Source: Candidatus Sedimenticola sp. (ex Thyasira tokunagai) (GTDB lineage: Bacteria; Pseudomonadota; Gammaproteobacteria; Chromatiales; Chromatiaceae). Taken from it: a stretch of DNA of 64,000 nucleotides. Numbering within the stretch: position 1 is the first letter of the stretch; each line of letters starts with the position of its first letter. The notes under the pieces are model-generated. The model did no database searches. It was not told where the DNA came from and was given only the letters and a program-made list of their open reading frames with translations. A program made the position numbers and the translations under genes. Shown piece by piece: positions 11,021 through 19,956 of the stretch. Location: the NCBI GenBank assembly GCA_037318855.1, contig CP134874.1, forward strand, positions 806,598 through 870,597, written 5' to 3'.

Positions 11021-12940
11021 TCAGCCTTTGTAGTTGGCTTTAAAGAAGGGCAGAGCACCGCCGGCTTTCAGGATATCTACATCCTTGGGCTCGAAAGCAG
11101 CCTGCAACGGCAGCTTCTCACCATCAACCTCAAGGAACAGATCCCCTTCCAGGTTGGAAACATCAATGGATACGTTGTCACCCTGGCTCACCTTGTCGTA
11201 GTCTTCGATGTTGGTGAATGTCAGTGGCACGATACCGAAGTTGACCAGGTTCGCTACATGAATACGGGCAAACTGGGCCACCACAACCGCCCGGATGCCG
11301 AGCCAGCGGGGGCAAAGTGCGGCATGCTCACGGGAGCTGCCCTGACCATAATTTTCACGTCCCACCAGTATGCCGTGACCACCCGCGTCGCGATGGGCAA
11401 CGGAGCGTTCCGCGAAGGTAGTGTCGATCTGGTTGTAGGTGGCCTGCATTGCGTACTCTTTAACGTTGGAGCGCAGTGGCAGGTAGATACCGGCGGGCTG
11501 AATGTCATCGGTACTGATGTTGTCACCCAGCTTGAGCATCACCTCACCCTCCAGCTTCGCAGGCAGAGCCTCGAAGTTGGGCAGTGCCATGATGTTCGGG
11601 CCGCGAATGACTTCGATGCTATCAGCTTCTTCTTGAGGAATTGGCATAACGAAGGCATCGCTGTCGTCCACCTGATCTGTCTGGGTGAATTCGATGCTTC
11701 TGTCAGGTGCGGTGATCTGACCGGTGAGGGCGCTGGCAGCCGCTACAAGCGGGCTTACCAGGTGTACTTCGGCGTCGTTGGTGCCGGAGCGCTTGGGGAA
11801 GTTACGGTTGAAGGTGCGTAGGCTGAGGCCTTTACTCACCGGGGAGCCACCTTGGCCGATACAGGCGCCGCAGCCGTTCTCCATGACGCGCACGCCAGAG
11901 TGGAAAAGGTCGGTGAGGTAGCCGGAGTTGGCCAGTTGCATAGCAACAGCACGTGAGCCGGGGTAGAGCAGGGTGTCTACAACAACACGTTTGCCCTTCA
12001 GCATTTCGGCAAAGCTGGCGATATTCTCGAAAGAGCTGTTGGTGCAACTACCGACACAGACCTGGTTGATCGGTGTGCCGGCGTGGTCTGAGACCTGCTC
12101 GACATTGCCTGGTGACGGGTAGATGGCGATCAGCGGCTCCAGTGCGGAGAGGTCGATATCGATGACATCTGCATACTCTGCATCTTCATCGGCACCCATT
12201 GGCTGGTAGTCACCACCGCGGCCACGGCTCTCCAGGTACTCCTGGGTGCGCTCGTCGCTGGGGAAGATGGAAGTAGAAGCACCCATCTCGGCGCCCATAT
12301 TGGTGATGGTGGCACGCTCGGTCAGCGCCAGGCTGGCTACGCCGGTACCTGCATACTCGAAAATCTTGCCTTTACCGCCCTTGACGCCGACGATAGATAG
12401 CATCTTCAAGATGACATCCATGGCCATGACGCCATCACGTGGTGCGCCGGTGAGATTCACTTTTACCACTTCCGGCATTGGCAGCTTGTACTCACCCGTG
12501 GCCATCGCCAGTGCGACGTCGTAGCCGCCGGCACCGAAGTAGATGGCAGCCATGCCGCCTGCGTTCACGGTGTGGCTGTCTGCGCCGATACCGGTCATGC
12601 CGGGCTTTACGAAGTTTTCAACGTTCAGAAAGTGACAGATGCCAGTGCCTGGAGGGGAGAAGATAATACCGAGCTTCTTGGATACGGTTCGCAGGTACTC
12701 ATGATCATCCGGGTTACGGAAACCGGACTGCATCATGCTGTGGTCAACAAAATTGACAGAGAGGGGTTTGACGCGTTTCACGCCCATCGCCTCTAACTGC
12801 AGCATGCACATGGTGCCGGTGGCGTCCTGGGTAAAGGCTTCATCAATCTTTAGTGTTACCACTTCACCTGCCGCCGGCAGATCACCGCCTCCGACCAAGT
12901 GTTCACTAAAGATCTTTTCCGTCAAGTTCATAGGTTTCAT
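11021..12940 (-). CDS. Aconitate hydratase (compact, about 640-residue type)
   Basis: A 639-residue aconitase that interconverts citrate and isocitrate. It is shorter than AcnA/AcnB of enteric bacteria and belongs to the compact type found in many anaerobes and reductive-TCA organisms. Cluster ligands lie in CVGSCTNSS (near residue 295) and NGCGACIGQGG (near 355). The swivel domain carries GRENYGQGSSREHAA, with substrate-binding Ser and Arg. The start is supported by GGGGA just upstream. The gene lies in the same direction as the [2Fe-2S] ferredoxin and korAB but is separated from them by a hairpin. I leave the symbol blank because acnA and acnB would both mislead. Confidence 0.93.
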   Translation of the reverse strand: MKPMNLTEKIFSEHLVGGGDLPAAGEVVTLKIDEAFTQDATGTMCMLQLEAMGVKRVKPLSVNFVDHSMMQSGFRNPDDHEYLRTVSKKLGIIFSPPGTGICHFLNVENFVKPGMTGIGADSHTVNAGGMAAIYFGAGGYDVALAMATGEYKLPMPEVVKVNLTGAPRDGVMAMDVILKMLSIVGVKGGKGKIFEYAGTGVASLALTERATITNMGAEMGASTSIFPSDERTQEYLESRGRGGDYQPMGADEDAEYADVIDIDLSALEPLIAIYPSPGNVEQVSDHAGTPINQVCVGSCTNSSFENIASFAEMLKGKRVVVDTLLYPGSRAVAMQLANSGYLTDLFHSGVRVMENGCGACIGQGGSPVSKGLSLRTFNRNFPKRSGTNDAEVHLVSPLVAAASALTGQITAPDRSIEFTQTDQVDDSDAFVMPIPQEEADSIEVIRGPNIMALPNFEALPAKLEGEVMLKLGDNISTDDIQPAGIYLPLRSNVKEYAMQATYNQIDTTFAERSVAHRDAGGHGILVGRENYGQGSSREHAALCPRWLGIRAVVVAQFARIHVANLVNFGIVPLTFTNIEDYDKVSQGDNVSIDVSNLEGDLFLEVDGEKLPLQAAFEPKDVDILKAGGALPFFKANYKG

Positions 12941-12950
12941 TCATTATCCC

Positions 12951-12962
12951 CAATAATTATTG
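12951..12962. promoter_or_regulatory. Perfect 12-bp AT palindrome at the aconitase leader
   Basis: CAATAATTATTG sits about ten bases before the aconitase start codon. It could be an operator or chance in AT-rich DNA. The remaining 520 bases to slyD (12963-13486) contain no recognisable gene, only a short hairpin (13188-13202). Confidence 0.25.
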
Positions 12963-13486
12963 TTTATTTGCCACAAATCCTGAGAGAGTCATCCCCATCA
13001 AAATTGTCTTAGGTGACGAATCCCGGAAAAATTTTGTTGATATCATACGCGAAATACCATCGGAGCTATTCTTGAAAATTCCAATACCCTGGGCAAATGC
13101 TATGCTGAATTTTAATACCTGAATTATCTACAGGGATTTCCAAAAGACAAGAAATTAATCTTATGGGGATATAACAAAATGGGTTCGGCAGCAGCTGCCG
13201 GCTACGTATTTTTGACAGAGTATGGAGGTGACGACACCTGCTTTTCCCGTGCCTACGCCAGTTGCTCTAAAACACCTCAAGCCTGCTATCGTAGTAGGAT
13301 ATATATTCTGGTGAGTTGGCGTTGAGTTACGTATAGGGTTGTAAAATCTTCGAAATGGCATCTATCCCTGATAGAATACCCGCCTTGAATGAATAATTTT
13401 CATAGGTGGCGGTATCACCGGCCACTGTCCAGCAGCAATAAATTGTTCGTGCCCAAAGGCGGCGAAAATCCTTTAAGGAATATGAA

Positions 13487-13969
13487 ATGACAATTGATGT
13501 AAACAAAGCGGTATCTCTGGCTTATACGCTGACCGACAATGAAGGCACTATTATTGACCAGTCTACAGATGGCTCTTTTGAGTATCTCCATGGCGCCAGC
13601 AATATCATTCCCGGTCTTGAGAGTGCTTTGGCGGGTAAAAAAGTAGGAGACAAGTTGGGTGTGGCTGTGGAGCCTGCAGATGGCTATGGTGAGCGCAACG
13701 AAGAGATGATCCAGGTTGTGGGGCGTGACATGTTCAATCCTGAGGATGAGATCAATCCAGGGATGCAGTTCCAGGCCCAGTCACCGGACGGCCATATGAT
13801 GATGGTCACTGTTGTCGAAGTGACTGATGAGAGTGTCACCATTGATGGCAACCACCCTCTGGCTGGTGTAAATCTGAACTTTGATGTGGAAGTGATGGGT
13901 TTGCGCGATGCTACTGCGGAAGAGATTGAGCACGGCCATATTCATAGCCCGGATGGACACGATCACTAA
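13487..13969 (+). CDS. slyD: FKBP-type peptidyl-prolyl isomerase, SlyD family
   Basis: A 160-residue SlyD-type prolyl isomerase and chaperone. The FKBP half is split by the IF chaperone domain in the usual way: GSFEYLHGASNIIPGLESAL at residues 28-47, then ADGYGERNEEMIQ, the IF insert, and NHPLAGVNLNFDVEV. The C-terminus has HGHIHSPDGHDH, a short metal-binding tail compared with E. coli SlyD, which might serve nickel or other metal delivery. AAGGA precedes the ATG at nine bases. It is monocistronic, with a strong terminator after it. Confidence 0.95.
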   Translation: MTIDVNKAVSLAYTLTDNEGTIIDQSTDGSFEYLHGASNIIPGLESALAGKKVGDKLGVAVEPADGYGERNEEMIQVVGRDMFNPEDEINPGMQFQAQSPDGHMMMVTVVEVTDESVTIDGNHPLAGVNLNFDVEVMGLRDATAEEIEHGHIHSPDGHDH

Positions 13970-13992
13970 GTTTCTTATACAGATAGCAGTCT

Positions 13993-14019
13993 AATGGGGC
14001 GTTATCGCCCCATTTTTTT
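13993..14019 (+). terminator. Intrinsic terminator of slyD
   Basis: AATGGGGCG, loop TTAT, CGCCCCATT, then a run of T residues, 23 bases after the slyD stop. A textbook rho-independent terminator. Confidence 0.92.
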
Positions 14020-14051
14020 GCCGGAATATTTAGCAGCAATGTTGTAGCTGT

Positions 14052-14714
14052 TCAGCCGTTCGTGGGGGGAAGCTCCTCGGTCACTACTTCATAACCGAGT
14101 TCTTTGAGGTGGTTGTCGAGTTCGGCGGGATCTTCCGCCTGATAACGGACAATAAGCATGCGCCGGTTACGCTCATCCTTGGTTACCGGAGAGACCACGG
14201 TGGCAATAGTGCCGTTATAGTTGCTGATCTCGTCAAGGAAGCGGCTCAGACTACGGGGTTTATCCTCCAGAAGGACGGCGATGCGGGTGGTTCCTTCGAG
14301 CGCGCAGCCGGTGATATTGAGAAAGAAATCAAGGATATCGGTCTCTGAGACAACACCGACCATCTTTCCGTCATCAATGACCGGCAGGCAGCCAACCTTG
14401 TGCTCACGAATCAGGCAGCCTGCAACCTCGACCAGCGTCTCCGGTCTGCAGGTCACCGGTGCTTTCTCCATCAACTGTCCCACGGTGACCTTGGAAGTGA
14501 GGTAGTTAACCTCGCCCACTGATAGGGTAGTGATGGACGAGGGCTCAGCGTTGGCCAAGTGCTTATGGCTGAAGAGTCCAATCAGCCGGTTATCGGCATC
14601 AACCACCGGCAGATAGCGACGATCTCTCTCCCGCATTATCTGGGCGGCATGGGAGAGCTTCATCTCCTCGGTGGCGCTGTCCACTTCGCTCGTCATGATC
14701 TGTGAAACGTACAT
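14052..14714 (-). CDS. CBS-pair plus ACT-domain protein (AcuB-like)
   Basis: A 220-residue protein with two CBS domains (about 1-65, MYVSQIMTSEVDSATEEM, and 78-135, VGQLMEKAPVTC with VGVVSETDILDFF) followed by an ACT-like domain (about 143-210, TTRIAVLLEDKPRSLSRFLD). CBS pairs bind adenosine ligands and ACT domains bind amino acids, so it looks like a sensor of energy state and amino acids. It starts 22 bases after livF and is the last gene of the branched-chain amino-acid transport operon, which makes a regulatory link to leucine, isoleucine and valine uptake plausible. The domain calls are firm and the role is inferred. Confidence 0.88.
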   Translation of the reverse strand: MYVSQIMTSEVDSATEEMKLSHAAQIMRERDRRYLPVVDADNRLIGLFSHKHLANAEPSSITTLSVGEVNYLTSKVTVGQLMEKAPVTCRPETLVEVAGCLIREHKVGCLPVIDDGKMVGVVSETDILDFFLNITGCALEGTTRIAVLLEDKPRSLSRFLDEISNYNGTIATVVSPVTKDERNRRMLIVRYQAEDPAELDNHLKELGYEVVTEELPPTNG

Positions 14715-14736
14715 GGCTTGTTATTCGCTCCTCAAT

Positions 14737-15459
14737 TTAATATCCCAGATAGGCACGCTGCACCGCCTCATCTTCCAGCAGTTCATCGGCAGCTGCATTG
14801 AGCACCACTCGCCCTGTCTCCAGAACATAACCGCGGTTGGCGATACCCAGGGCGGCACGGGCATTCTGTTCCACCAGCAGGATGGTGACCCCTTTCTCAT
14901 TCAGTTCCCGCACCACCCGAAAGATCTCCTCCACCAGCAGTGGAGCTAATCCCATGGAAGGCTCGTCGAGCAGAAGTAGTCTCGGTCGGCCAAGCAGGGC
15001 TCTGCCCATGGCAAGCATCTGCTGTTGGCCGCCTGAGAGGGTACCGGCGGCCTGGCGATACTTCTCCTTGAGAATAGGGAAGAGGTTGTAGATCTTCTCC
15101 AGCTCATCCTCGATCCACCCCTTCTCCTTGCGTTGGGAATAGCCGCCGAGGCGGAGGTTATCCTCCACGCTCAGAGGCGGGAACACCTGGCGTCCTTCCG
15201 GGACGTGGCAGATACCTGATGCAACCACTTTGTGGGAGGGGAGTCGGGTAATATTGCGGTCGGCGAAGTGGATTGTGCCGCCACTCACCTTCTGTACGCT
15301 TGATAGGGTATGCAGCAGGGTGGTTTTACCGGCGCCATTGGCCCCCACCATAGCGACAAGTTCACCTTCATAAACCTCCAGGCTGATCTCATGGAGCGCC
15401 TGGATCGGGCCGTAGTGGGAGGAGAGTTTTTCTACTCTGAGTAGAGGCTCAGACGGCAT
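14737..15459 (-). CDS. livF: Branched-chain amino-acid ABC transporter, ATPase LivF
   Basis: A 240-residue ABC ATPase of the LivF type. Visible are Walker A GANGAGKTT, the signature LSGGQQQML and Walker B LLLDEPSMGLAP. The start chosen is the ATG of MPSEPLLRVEKL, preceded by GTGAGG at the right distance. A start five codons earlier would lack a ribosome-binding site. It overlaps the livG stop by 11 bases. It hydrolyses ATP at the cytoplasmic face of the LivHM channel. Confidence 0.94.
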   Translation of the reverse strand: MPSEPLLRVEKLSSHYGPIQALHEISLEVYEGELVAMVGANGAGKTTLLHTLSSVQKVSGGTIHFADRNITRLPSHKVVASGICHVPEGRQVFPPLSVEDNLRLGGYSQRKEKGWIEDELEKIYNLFPILKEKYRQAAGTLSGGQQQMLAMGRALLGRPRLLLLDEPSMGLAPLLVEEIFRVVRELNEKGVTILLVEQNARAALGIANRGYVLETGRVVLNAAADELLEDEAVQRAYLGY

Positions 15460-16222
15460 ACTGCACCTCACCACCCAGATAGGCCTGGATCACCTTCTCA
15501 TTATTCTGAATCTCTTTCGGGGTGCCTTCGGCCAGACGACTACCGTAATCGAGTACCAGAATATGATCGGATACCTGCATCACCAGCCCCATATTGTGCT
15601 CCACCAGCAGTACGGTAATTCCCGATTCGCTGATGCGGCGGATCAGCCCGCGCATCTCAACGGTTTCGGTATCATTGAGCCCGGCTGCCGGCTCATCCAT
15701 CAGCAACAGCCTAGGCTTTGCCGCCAGAGCGCGGGCAATTTCCAATCGTTTGAGTACACCGTAGGGGAGGGCATCCGCCTGGTGATCAACATAAGGATCA
15801 AGTTGGCAGAAGGAGAGGGCGTCACGGGCCCACTCTTGTGCTTGCTGCTCCTCACGCAATATTGCAGGCAGGCGCAAGGCTGCATTCCAGATACGTCCTT
15901 TGGTACGTAGATGACAACCCACCATGACGTTGTCGAGCACACTCATGTTGAAAAACATCTGCAGGTTTTGAAAGGTGCGTGAAATGCCGACTTCTGCAAC
16001 CCCGTGGGGCGCCCTGCCGATAAGTTCCTCTCCTTCGAAGCGGATGCTTCCCTCGTCTGGGTGGTAGATGCCGCAGAGCATATTGAAAAGTGTGGTCTTA
16101 CCTGCGCCGTTGGGACCGATAACCGAGTAGACACAGCTTTCCGGGACTTCAAAGTGGAGGTCAGCTATGGCGGTGACGCCACCAAAGGATTTGGTCAGCT
16201 CTTCGACCTCAAGCAGCGCCAT
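15449..16222 (-). CDS. livG: Branched-chain amino-acid ABC transporter, ATPase LivG
   Basis: A 257-residue ABC ATPase of the LivG type, with GPNGAGKTT (Walker A), the LivG-specific ISRTFQNLQMF, and LLLMDEPAAGLND (Walker B). The signature motif is the degenerate LPYGVLKRLEIARAL usual in LivG. The start is the ATG of MALLEVEEL with GGAGGG six bases upstream. It overlaps livM by 14 bases and livF by 11, so the four distal transporter genes are tightly coupled. Confidence 0.94.
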   Translation of the reverse strand: MALLEVEELTKSFGGVTAIADLHFEVPESCVYSVIGPNGAGKTTLFNMLCGIYHPDEGSIRFEGEELIGRAPHGVAEVGISRTFQNLQMFFNMSVLDNVMVGCHLRTKGRIWNAALRLPAILREEQQAQEWARDALSFCQLDPYVDHQADALPYGVLKRLEIARALAAKPRLLLMDEPAAGLNDTETVEMRGLIRRISESGITVLLVEHNMGLVMQVSDHILVLDYGSRLAEGTPKEIQNNEKVIQAYLGGEVQYAV

Positions 16223-17201
16223 GATTACCCTCCGTGCCGTCATCTGTGGTGGCGGATTTACCTCTACTTTTGGGTCGATGGCGCAGCAACGCCTGTAGGC
16301 CGGGAAAGAGTCCTTGAGGTAGGAAGATCATCATCAGCATCAGGATGGCACCAAAGATCATCACCTCATAATCCTCAAACACCACCAGCAACTCCGGCAA
16401 AAAAGTGAGGATAATGGCGCCAAGGACGGCGCCCCAGGTGGAAGCCATGCCGCCCAATACCACCATAGTGACCAGCTCAATTGAGAAAAAGAAGCTGAAA
16501 GAGTCGGGGCTGATAAAAGCCTGCTGATGGGCGAACAGGCTACCGGCCACAGAAGCGATCAGCGCTGCCAGTACGAATACCCCGGTCTTGGTAGTGGTGG
16601 TGTTGATGCCCATCATCTCTGCTGCCACTTCAGAACCGTGGAGGGCGCGCAGGGCACGACCGCTGCGGGAGTCGATGATGTTGAGTGCCAGCCAGACCGC
16701 CAGTAGCAGTGCTGTGCCAATCACCATATACCAGCGCAGATCGCTGTCTACCGCCCAGCCGAAGAGAGTGAGCATGGGAATATCGCCGAGGCCGTCGGGG
16801 CCGCCGGTGAGCTCTCCTGCCTGCACCAGAACGATATTAACGATGATGCCGAGACCGAGTGTAGCCATCGCCAGATAGTGTCCTTTGAGGCGCAGAATCG
16901 GCCGTGCCACGATAAAGGCGATAAAGCCGGTCAGTGCCGCCCCGGCGACTATTGCCGGCCAGGGATTCCAGCCGTAGCGAGTGGTGAGGATGGCCGAGCC
17001 GTAGGCGCCGATGCCAAAAAAAGCGGCGTGGCCAAGGGAGATCTGCCCGGCATATCCCATCAGTAGGTTGAGGCTCACCGCGAGAATCGCATTGAGACCG
17101 GCGGTGACCGCCACCACAGTGACAAAGTAGTTGTCGGGAAAGAGAAGCGGTAGCAGGATAATCAGTGCCGCCAGAGAGTAGAAGCCGCTCAGACGTCTCA
17201 T
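16209..17201 (-). CDS. livM: Branched-chain amino-acid ABC transporter, permease LivM
   Basis: A 330-residue inner-membrane permease with about eight to ten hydrophobic segments, starting with LAALIILLPLLFPDNYFVTVV. The family motif NLLMGYAGQISLGHAAFFGIGAY is seen around residues 45-67, and the second family motif is near GGMASTWGAVLGAIILT. The C-terminus is a basic cytoplasmic tail (RHRPKSRGKSATTDDG). It overlaps livH by four bases. Confidence 0.94.
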   Translation of the reverse strand: MRRLSGFYSLAALIILLPLLFPDNYFVTVVAVTAGLNAILAVSLNLLMGYAGQISLGHAAFFGIGAYGSAILTTRYGWNPWPAIVAGAALTGFIAFIVARPILRLKGHYLAMATLGLGIIVNIVLVQAGELTGGPDGLGDIPMLTLFGWAVDSDLRWYMVIGTALLLAVWLALNIIDSRSGRALRALHGSEVAAEMMGINTTTTKTGVFVLAALIASVAGSLFAHQQAFISPDSFSFFFSIELVTMVVLGGMASTWGAVLGAIILTFLPELLVVFEDYEVMIFGAILMLMMIFLPQGLFPGLQALLRHRPKSRGKSATTDDGTEGNHGAA

Positions 17202-18076
17202 ACCCGTTCCACCGATGCCTTACCAAACAGACCGCTGGGGCGGAAAAAGAGCACCAGCAGCAGAATAATGAAACCGATGGCGTCTTTATAGCCGGAGGAG
17301 ATTAGCCCGGCGGCAAGTGACTCGATCAGTCCCAGCAGCAGGCCACCGGCTACCGCTCCCATGGGATTACCCATACCGCCGAGAATGGCTGCGGAGAAAC
17401 CTTTGAGCCCAAGCATTACGCCGGCGTCATAGGATGTGAAAGTGATAGGCGCCACCAGAATGCCGGCCATGGCGCCGAGAAAGGCTGAGAGACCATAGGC
17501 GATCAGCATCATCAATCCGACATTGATGCCTACTAAATGGGCGGCGGTGCGGTTGCAGGAGCAGGCCAGAATAGCCTTGCCCGGAGTGGTATGGTTGAAA
17601 AAGAAGTGGACAGCCAACACCATCACCGCAGTGCCACCCATTACCCAGAGGTTCTGGGGCAACAGCGTCGCCTCACCAATATGAATCGGCATCTCACCGG
17701 AGAAGTGGGGCATGCCGAAGATGTCCTTTCCCCATACCAATAGTGCGACACCACGCAGAAAGATGGAGGCGCCGATGGTGATAATGATAGTGGTAACCAC
17801 CGAGGCACCCCGGGCCGGTGCGATGGCAAAGCGCTGCAGCAGCATACCGACACAGACGGTGATCAGGACTGCACAGATCAGGGCTACAGGCATTGGCAAG
17901 CCGTCACCGGCAGAGAGGGCAACGGCACTCATTGCACCCATCATGACAAATTCGCCCTGAGCAAAGTTCACTACATCCGAGGCGTTGTAGATGATGGCGA
18001 AGCCGAGGGCCACCAGCGCGTAGGTGGCGCCGACGGTCACCCCGGTGAGGATAAATTGGAGAATCTGGTCAAACAT
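17198..18076 (-). CDS. livH: Branched-chain amino-acid ABC transporter, permease LivH
   Basis: A 292-residue permease with about eight membrane segments. Family marks are ATYALVALGFAIIYNASDVVNFAQGEF near the N-terminus and GFSAAILGGMGNPMGAVAGG in the conserved cytoplasmic loop. It forms the channel with LivM. In the direction of transcription it follows livK, but 329 bases that contain a mobile repeat separate them. Confidence 0.94.
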   Translation of the reverse strand: MFDQILQFILTGVTVGATYALVALGFAIIYNASDVVNFAQGEFVMMGAMSAVALSAGDGLPMPVALICAVLITVCVGMLLQRFAIAPARGASVVTTIIITIGASIFLRGVALLVWGKDIFGMPHFSGEMPIHIGEATLLPQNLWVMGGTAVMVLAVHFFFNHTTPGKAILACSCNRTAAHLVGINVGLMMLIAYGLSAFLGAMAGILVAPITFTSYDAGVMLGLKGFSAAILGGMGNPMGAVAGGLLLGLIESLAAGLISSGYKDAIGFIILLLVLFFRPSGLFGKASVERV

Positions 18077-18112
18077 GAACGCGATTAACTACTCAAAAGA
18101 TTTAAATGGTTC

Positions 18113-18256
18113 TGTACGATAATCCTGAACTCAATTGTAGGAGCGACTTCAGTCGCGATTGATGTTTGCACACGGTGCCAGATTCCATCGCGAACGAGTT
18201 CGCTACTACAAATACCACTCTATTTTCGTCGGAATGGTTTTCAGGGTTACTGTGCA
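18113..18256. mobile_element. Composite MITE-like repeat carrying a REPIN (copy A)
   Basis: Ends GTACGATAATCCTGAA (18114-18129) and TTTCAGGGTTACTGTGCA (18239-18256) are imperfect inverted repeats. Inside, 18135-18212 is a REPIN: TTGTAGGAGCGACTTCAGTC and, inverted, GAACGAGTTCGCTACTACAA. The same nested architecture occurs at 28856 and 40129, with a short derivative at 33845. It lies inside the liv operon, between livK and livH. Confidence 0.75.
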
Positions 18257-18282
18257 TAGTCATAAAGATTTTAATAAAACGG

Positions 18283-18395
18283 GATGCTGAGAATGCAAAG
18301 AGAGCAGAGTACGCAGAGGCCTTCCCTGAATAGAGGTTTTTCTCTGCGTTCTCCGTGCTTCTCTGCGTACTCCGCGTTCCGCTTTTTAAAGGGTG
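18283..18395. repeat. CTCTGCG-rich dispersed repeat (copy 1)
   Basis: A stretch dominated by reiterated CTCTGCG / CTCCG words ending in TCTCTGCGTACTCCGCGTTC. A shorter relative lies at 22836-22896 before ftsY and ends in the same GTTCCGCTTTT. It resembles the widespread CACGCAGAG-type intergenic repeats of environmental bacteria. It has no coding sense and directly follows the livK stop. Confidence 0.6.
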
Positions 18396-18405
18396 ACGAT
18401 GGGGG

Positions 18406-19551
18406 TCAGTCCACCAGCACCCAGTCGCCGTTTTTGATCTCCAGCATGCGGAAGGCGTCAAGACCAAGACCCAGGTGGTCATTGGCGCTCATAGTGAAGA
18501 TTCCACCGGTGCCGATGAAGCCACTGGTCTTCTCGATCTCGTCGCGCACTTTCGCTTTATCATTGGAATCGGCGCGATCAATCGCCTCCAGGGCGATCAT
18601 CAGACCATCATAGGCGTGGCCACCAAAGGTGGAGACAGCGCCATGTTTGGGCTCGAACATATTGCGATAGCTGAGCAGTACCGGGCGCTGGGGATCACTG
18701 TTTGGTAGCTTGTCGGCCACCAGCAGGGCGGAGGCGGGGAGGCGTACACCCTCTGCGGCTTCACCTGCCAGACCGATAAACTTCTTGGACGCGACACCGT
18801 GAGACTGGTAGAGAGGCAGCTTGATACCGAGTTGACGAACATTCTTGGTGACGATGGCTGGGCCTGAGCCGAAGCCGAAGTTAAGGATCGCTTCGGCATC
18901 GGTGCTGCGGATTTTGGTGAGCTGGGCGGTCATGTCGGTGTCTTTAGCACCGTAGGCCTCGTCAGCGACTACCTTAATACCATGATTCGGTGCCAGGGCC
19001 AGAGATTGTACACGGCCGGATTTACCGAAGCCGCCACTACCGCTGATGAGTGCCACCTTTGTGATGCCGCGCTTTTTCATATCCGCGAAAATCTTGTTGG
19101 CCGCCATACGATCGGTATGGGGCATCTTAAATGTCCACTTTTGCACCGGGTCGATGATCTTTACAGAGCCGGCGAGCGAGATGAAGGGAATGCCCGTTTT
19201 TTTGACTTCAGGCATTACCGCCAGGGTGGAGCCGGAGGTGGAGCCGCCGACGATGATATCTACCTTATCTTTTTTGATCAGACGCTTAACAAAGTTGACG
19301 GCATCCTTCGCCTTGCCCTTGGTGTCGTAGTGCACCAACTCGATTTGCTTGCCGTCAATGCCGCCCTTGGCATTGATGTTGTCGATGTACATCTGCAGTG
19401 TTTTTAGTTCAGGATCACCGAGAAAAGAGGCGGGACCGGTCACCGCCAGAAAGGTGCCGACCTTAATCGAACCGTTGGCCAGGGTCTGACCTGCACTCAA
19501 CGTCAAAAGAGCGCCGACAGAGAGTGCGGTAAAAGTTTTGCGTAGTTTCAT
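18406..19551 (-). CDS. livK: Branched-chain amino-acid ABC transporter, substrate-binding LivK-type
   Basis: A 381-residue periplasmic binding protein of the LivJ/LivK family. Residues 1-25 are a cleavable signal peptide with a likely cut after QTLA. The mature part begins SIKVGTFLAVTGPASFLGD and contains the family hinge sequences KVDIIVGGSTSGSTLAVMPE and TFGGHAYDGLMIALEAID. It captures leucine-type amino acids or related ligands such as amides and urea-like compounds; the ligand cannot be read from sequence. It is the first gene of the liv operon, and the repeats after it could uncouple its expression from the permeases. Confidence 0.92.
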   Translation of the reverse strand: MKLRKTFTALSVGALLTLSAGQTLANGSIKVGTFLAVTGPASFLGDPELKTLQMYIDNINAKGGIDGKQIELVHYDTKGKAKDAVNFVKRLIKKDKVDIIVGGSTSGSTLAVMPEVKKTGIPFISLAGSVKIIDPVQKWTFKMPHTDRMAANKIFADMKKRGITKVALISGSGGFGKSGRVQSLALAPNHGIKVVADEAYGAKDTDMTAQLTKIRSTDAEAILNFGFGSGPAIVTKNVRQLGIKLPLYQSHGVASKKFIGLAGEAAEGVRLPASALLVADKLPNSDPQRPVLLSYRNMFEPKHGAVSTFGGHAYDGLMIALEAIDRADSNDKAKVRDEIEKTSGFIGTGGIFTMSANDHLGLGLDAFRMLEIKNGDWVLVD

Positions 19552-19860
19552 TATGTTGATCCTCCTCGGGTCATGATTTCACTAACAAGTCGTGTCGGGC
19601 ACAAAGGAATTACGGTGCACCCGCTCTTTGAAGTGGTGAAGCAGATTCAGAAGTTGTCCATCCGTCCAAAATTTCAAACCTTGTGTGAACCTGTTTTCCT
19701 TCTTTTGCCTCTTAGCCATCAGGCCCAGTAGGGCGAGGCAAGGCGCAATAAAGAAAAATTGTTCTGTCAGCGCTTATTGCAGCGCACGGCAAATTATGCG
19801 GGATCACAGATTAAGGGGTAATACTAAAGGGGTTTTCGGGAGAGAGTAAAGGATTAAATG

Positions 19861-19876
19861 ACGTTTACGTAAACGT
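19861..19876. promoter_or_regulatory. Perfect 16-bp palindrome between livK and rpoH
   Basis: ACGTTTACGTAAACGT is its own reverse complement. It lies in the 405-base gap between livK and rpoH (19552-19956), just beyond the rpoH terminator and about 310 bases upstream of livK. Palindromes of the TTTACGTAAA kind are operators of some regulators of branched-chain amino-acid degradation (for example LiuR-type MerR proteins, from memory). The distance to livK makes this uncertain. No gene is visible in the rest of the gap. Confidence 0.35.
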
Positions 19877-19894
19877 ACGCAATAAAATCCCTGA

Positions 19895-19926
19895 AATAAA
19901 AAAGGCAGGGGTATGCCCCTGCCTTT
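19895..19926 (-). terminator. Intrinsic terminator of rpoH
   Basis: On the minus strand, AAAGGCAGGGG, loop CATA, CCCCTGCCTTTTTTATTTC: an 11-base-pair stem followed by T residues, about 30 bases after the rpoH stop. Confidence 0.9.
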
Positions 19927-19956
19927 GGTTTGCGTTGGTACTATCGGGTTGCGATG

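Noticed and set aside
10934..11821. Plus-strand open frame of 295 residues opposite the aconitase gene.
   Set aside because: It lies antisense to a conserved enzyme and has no domain, start signal or conserved motif.
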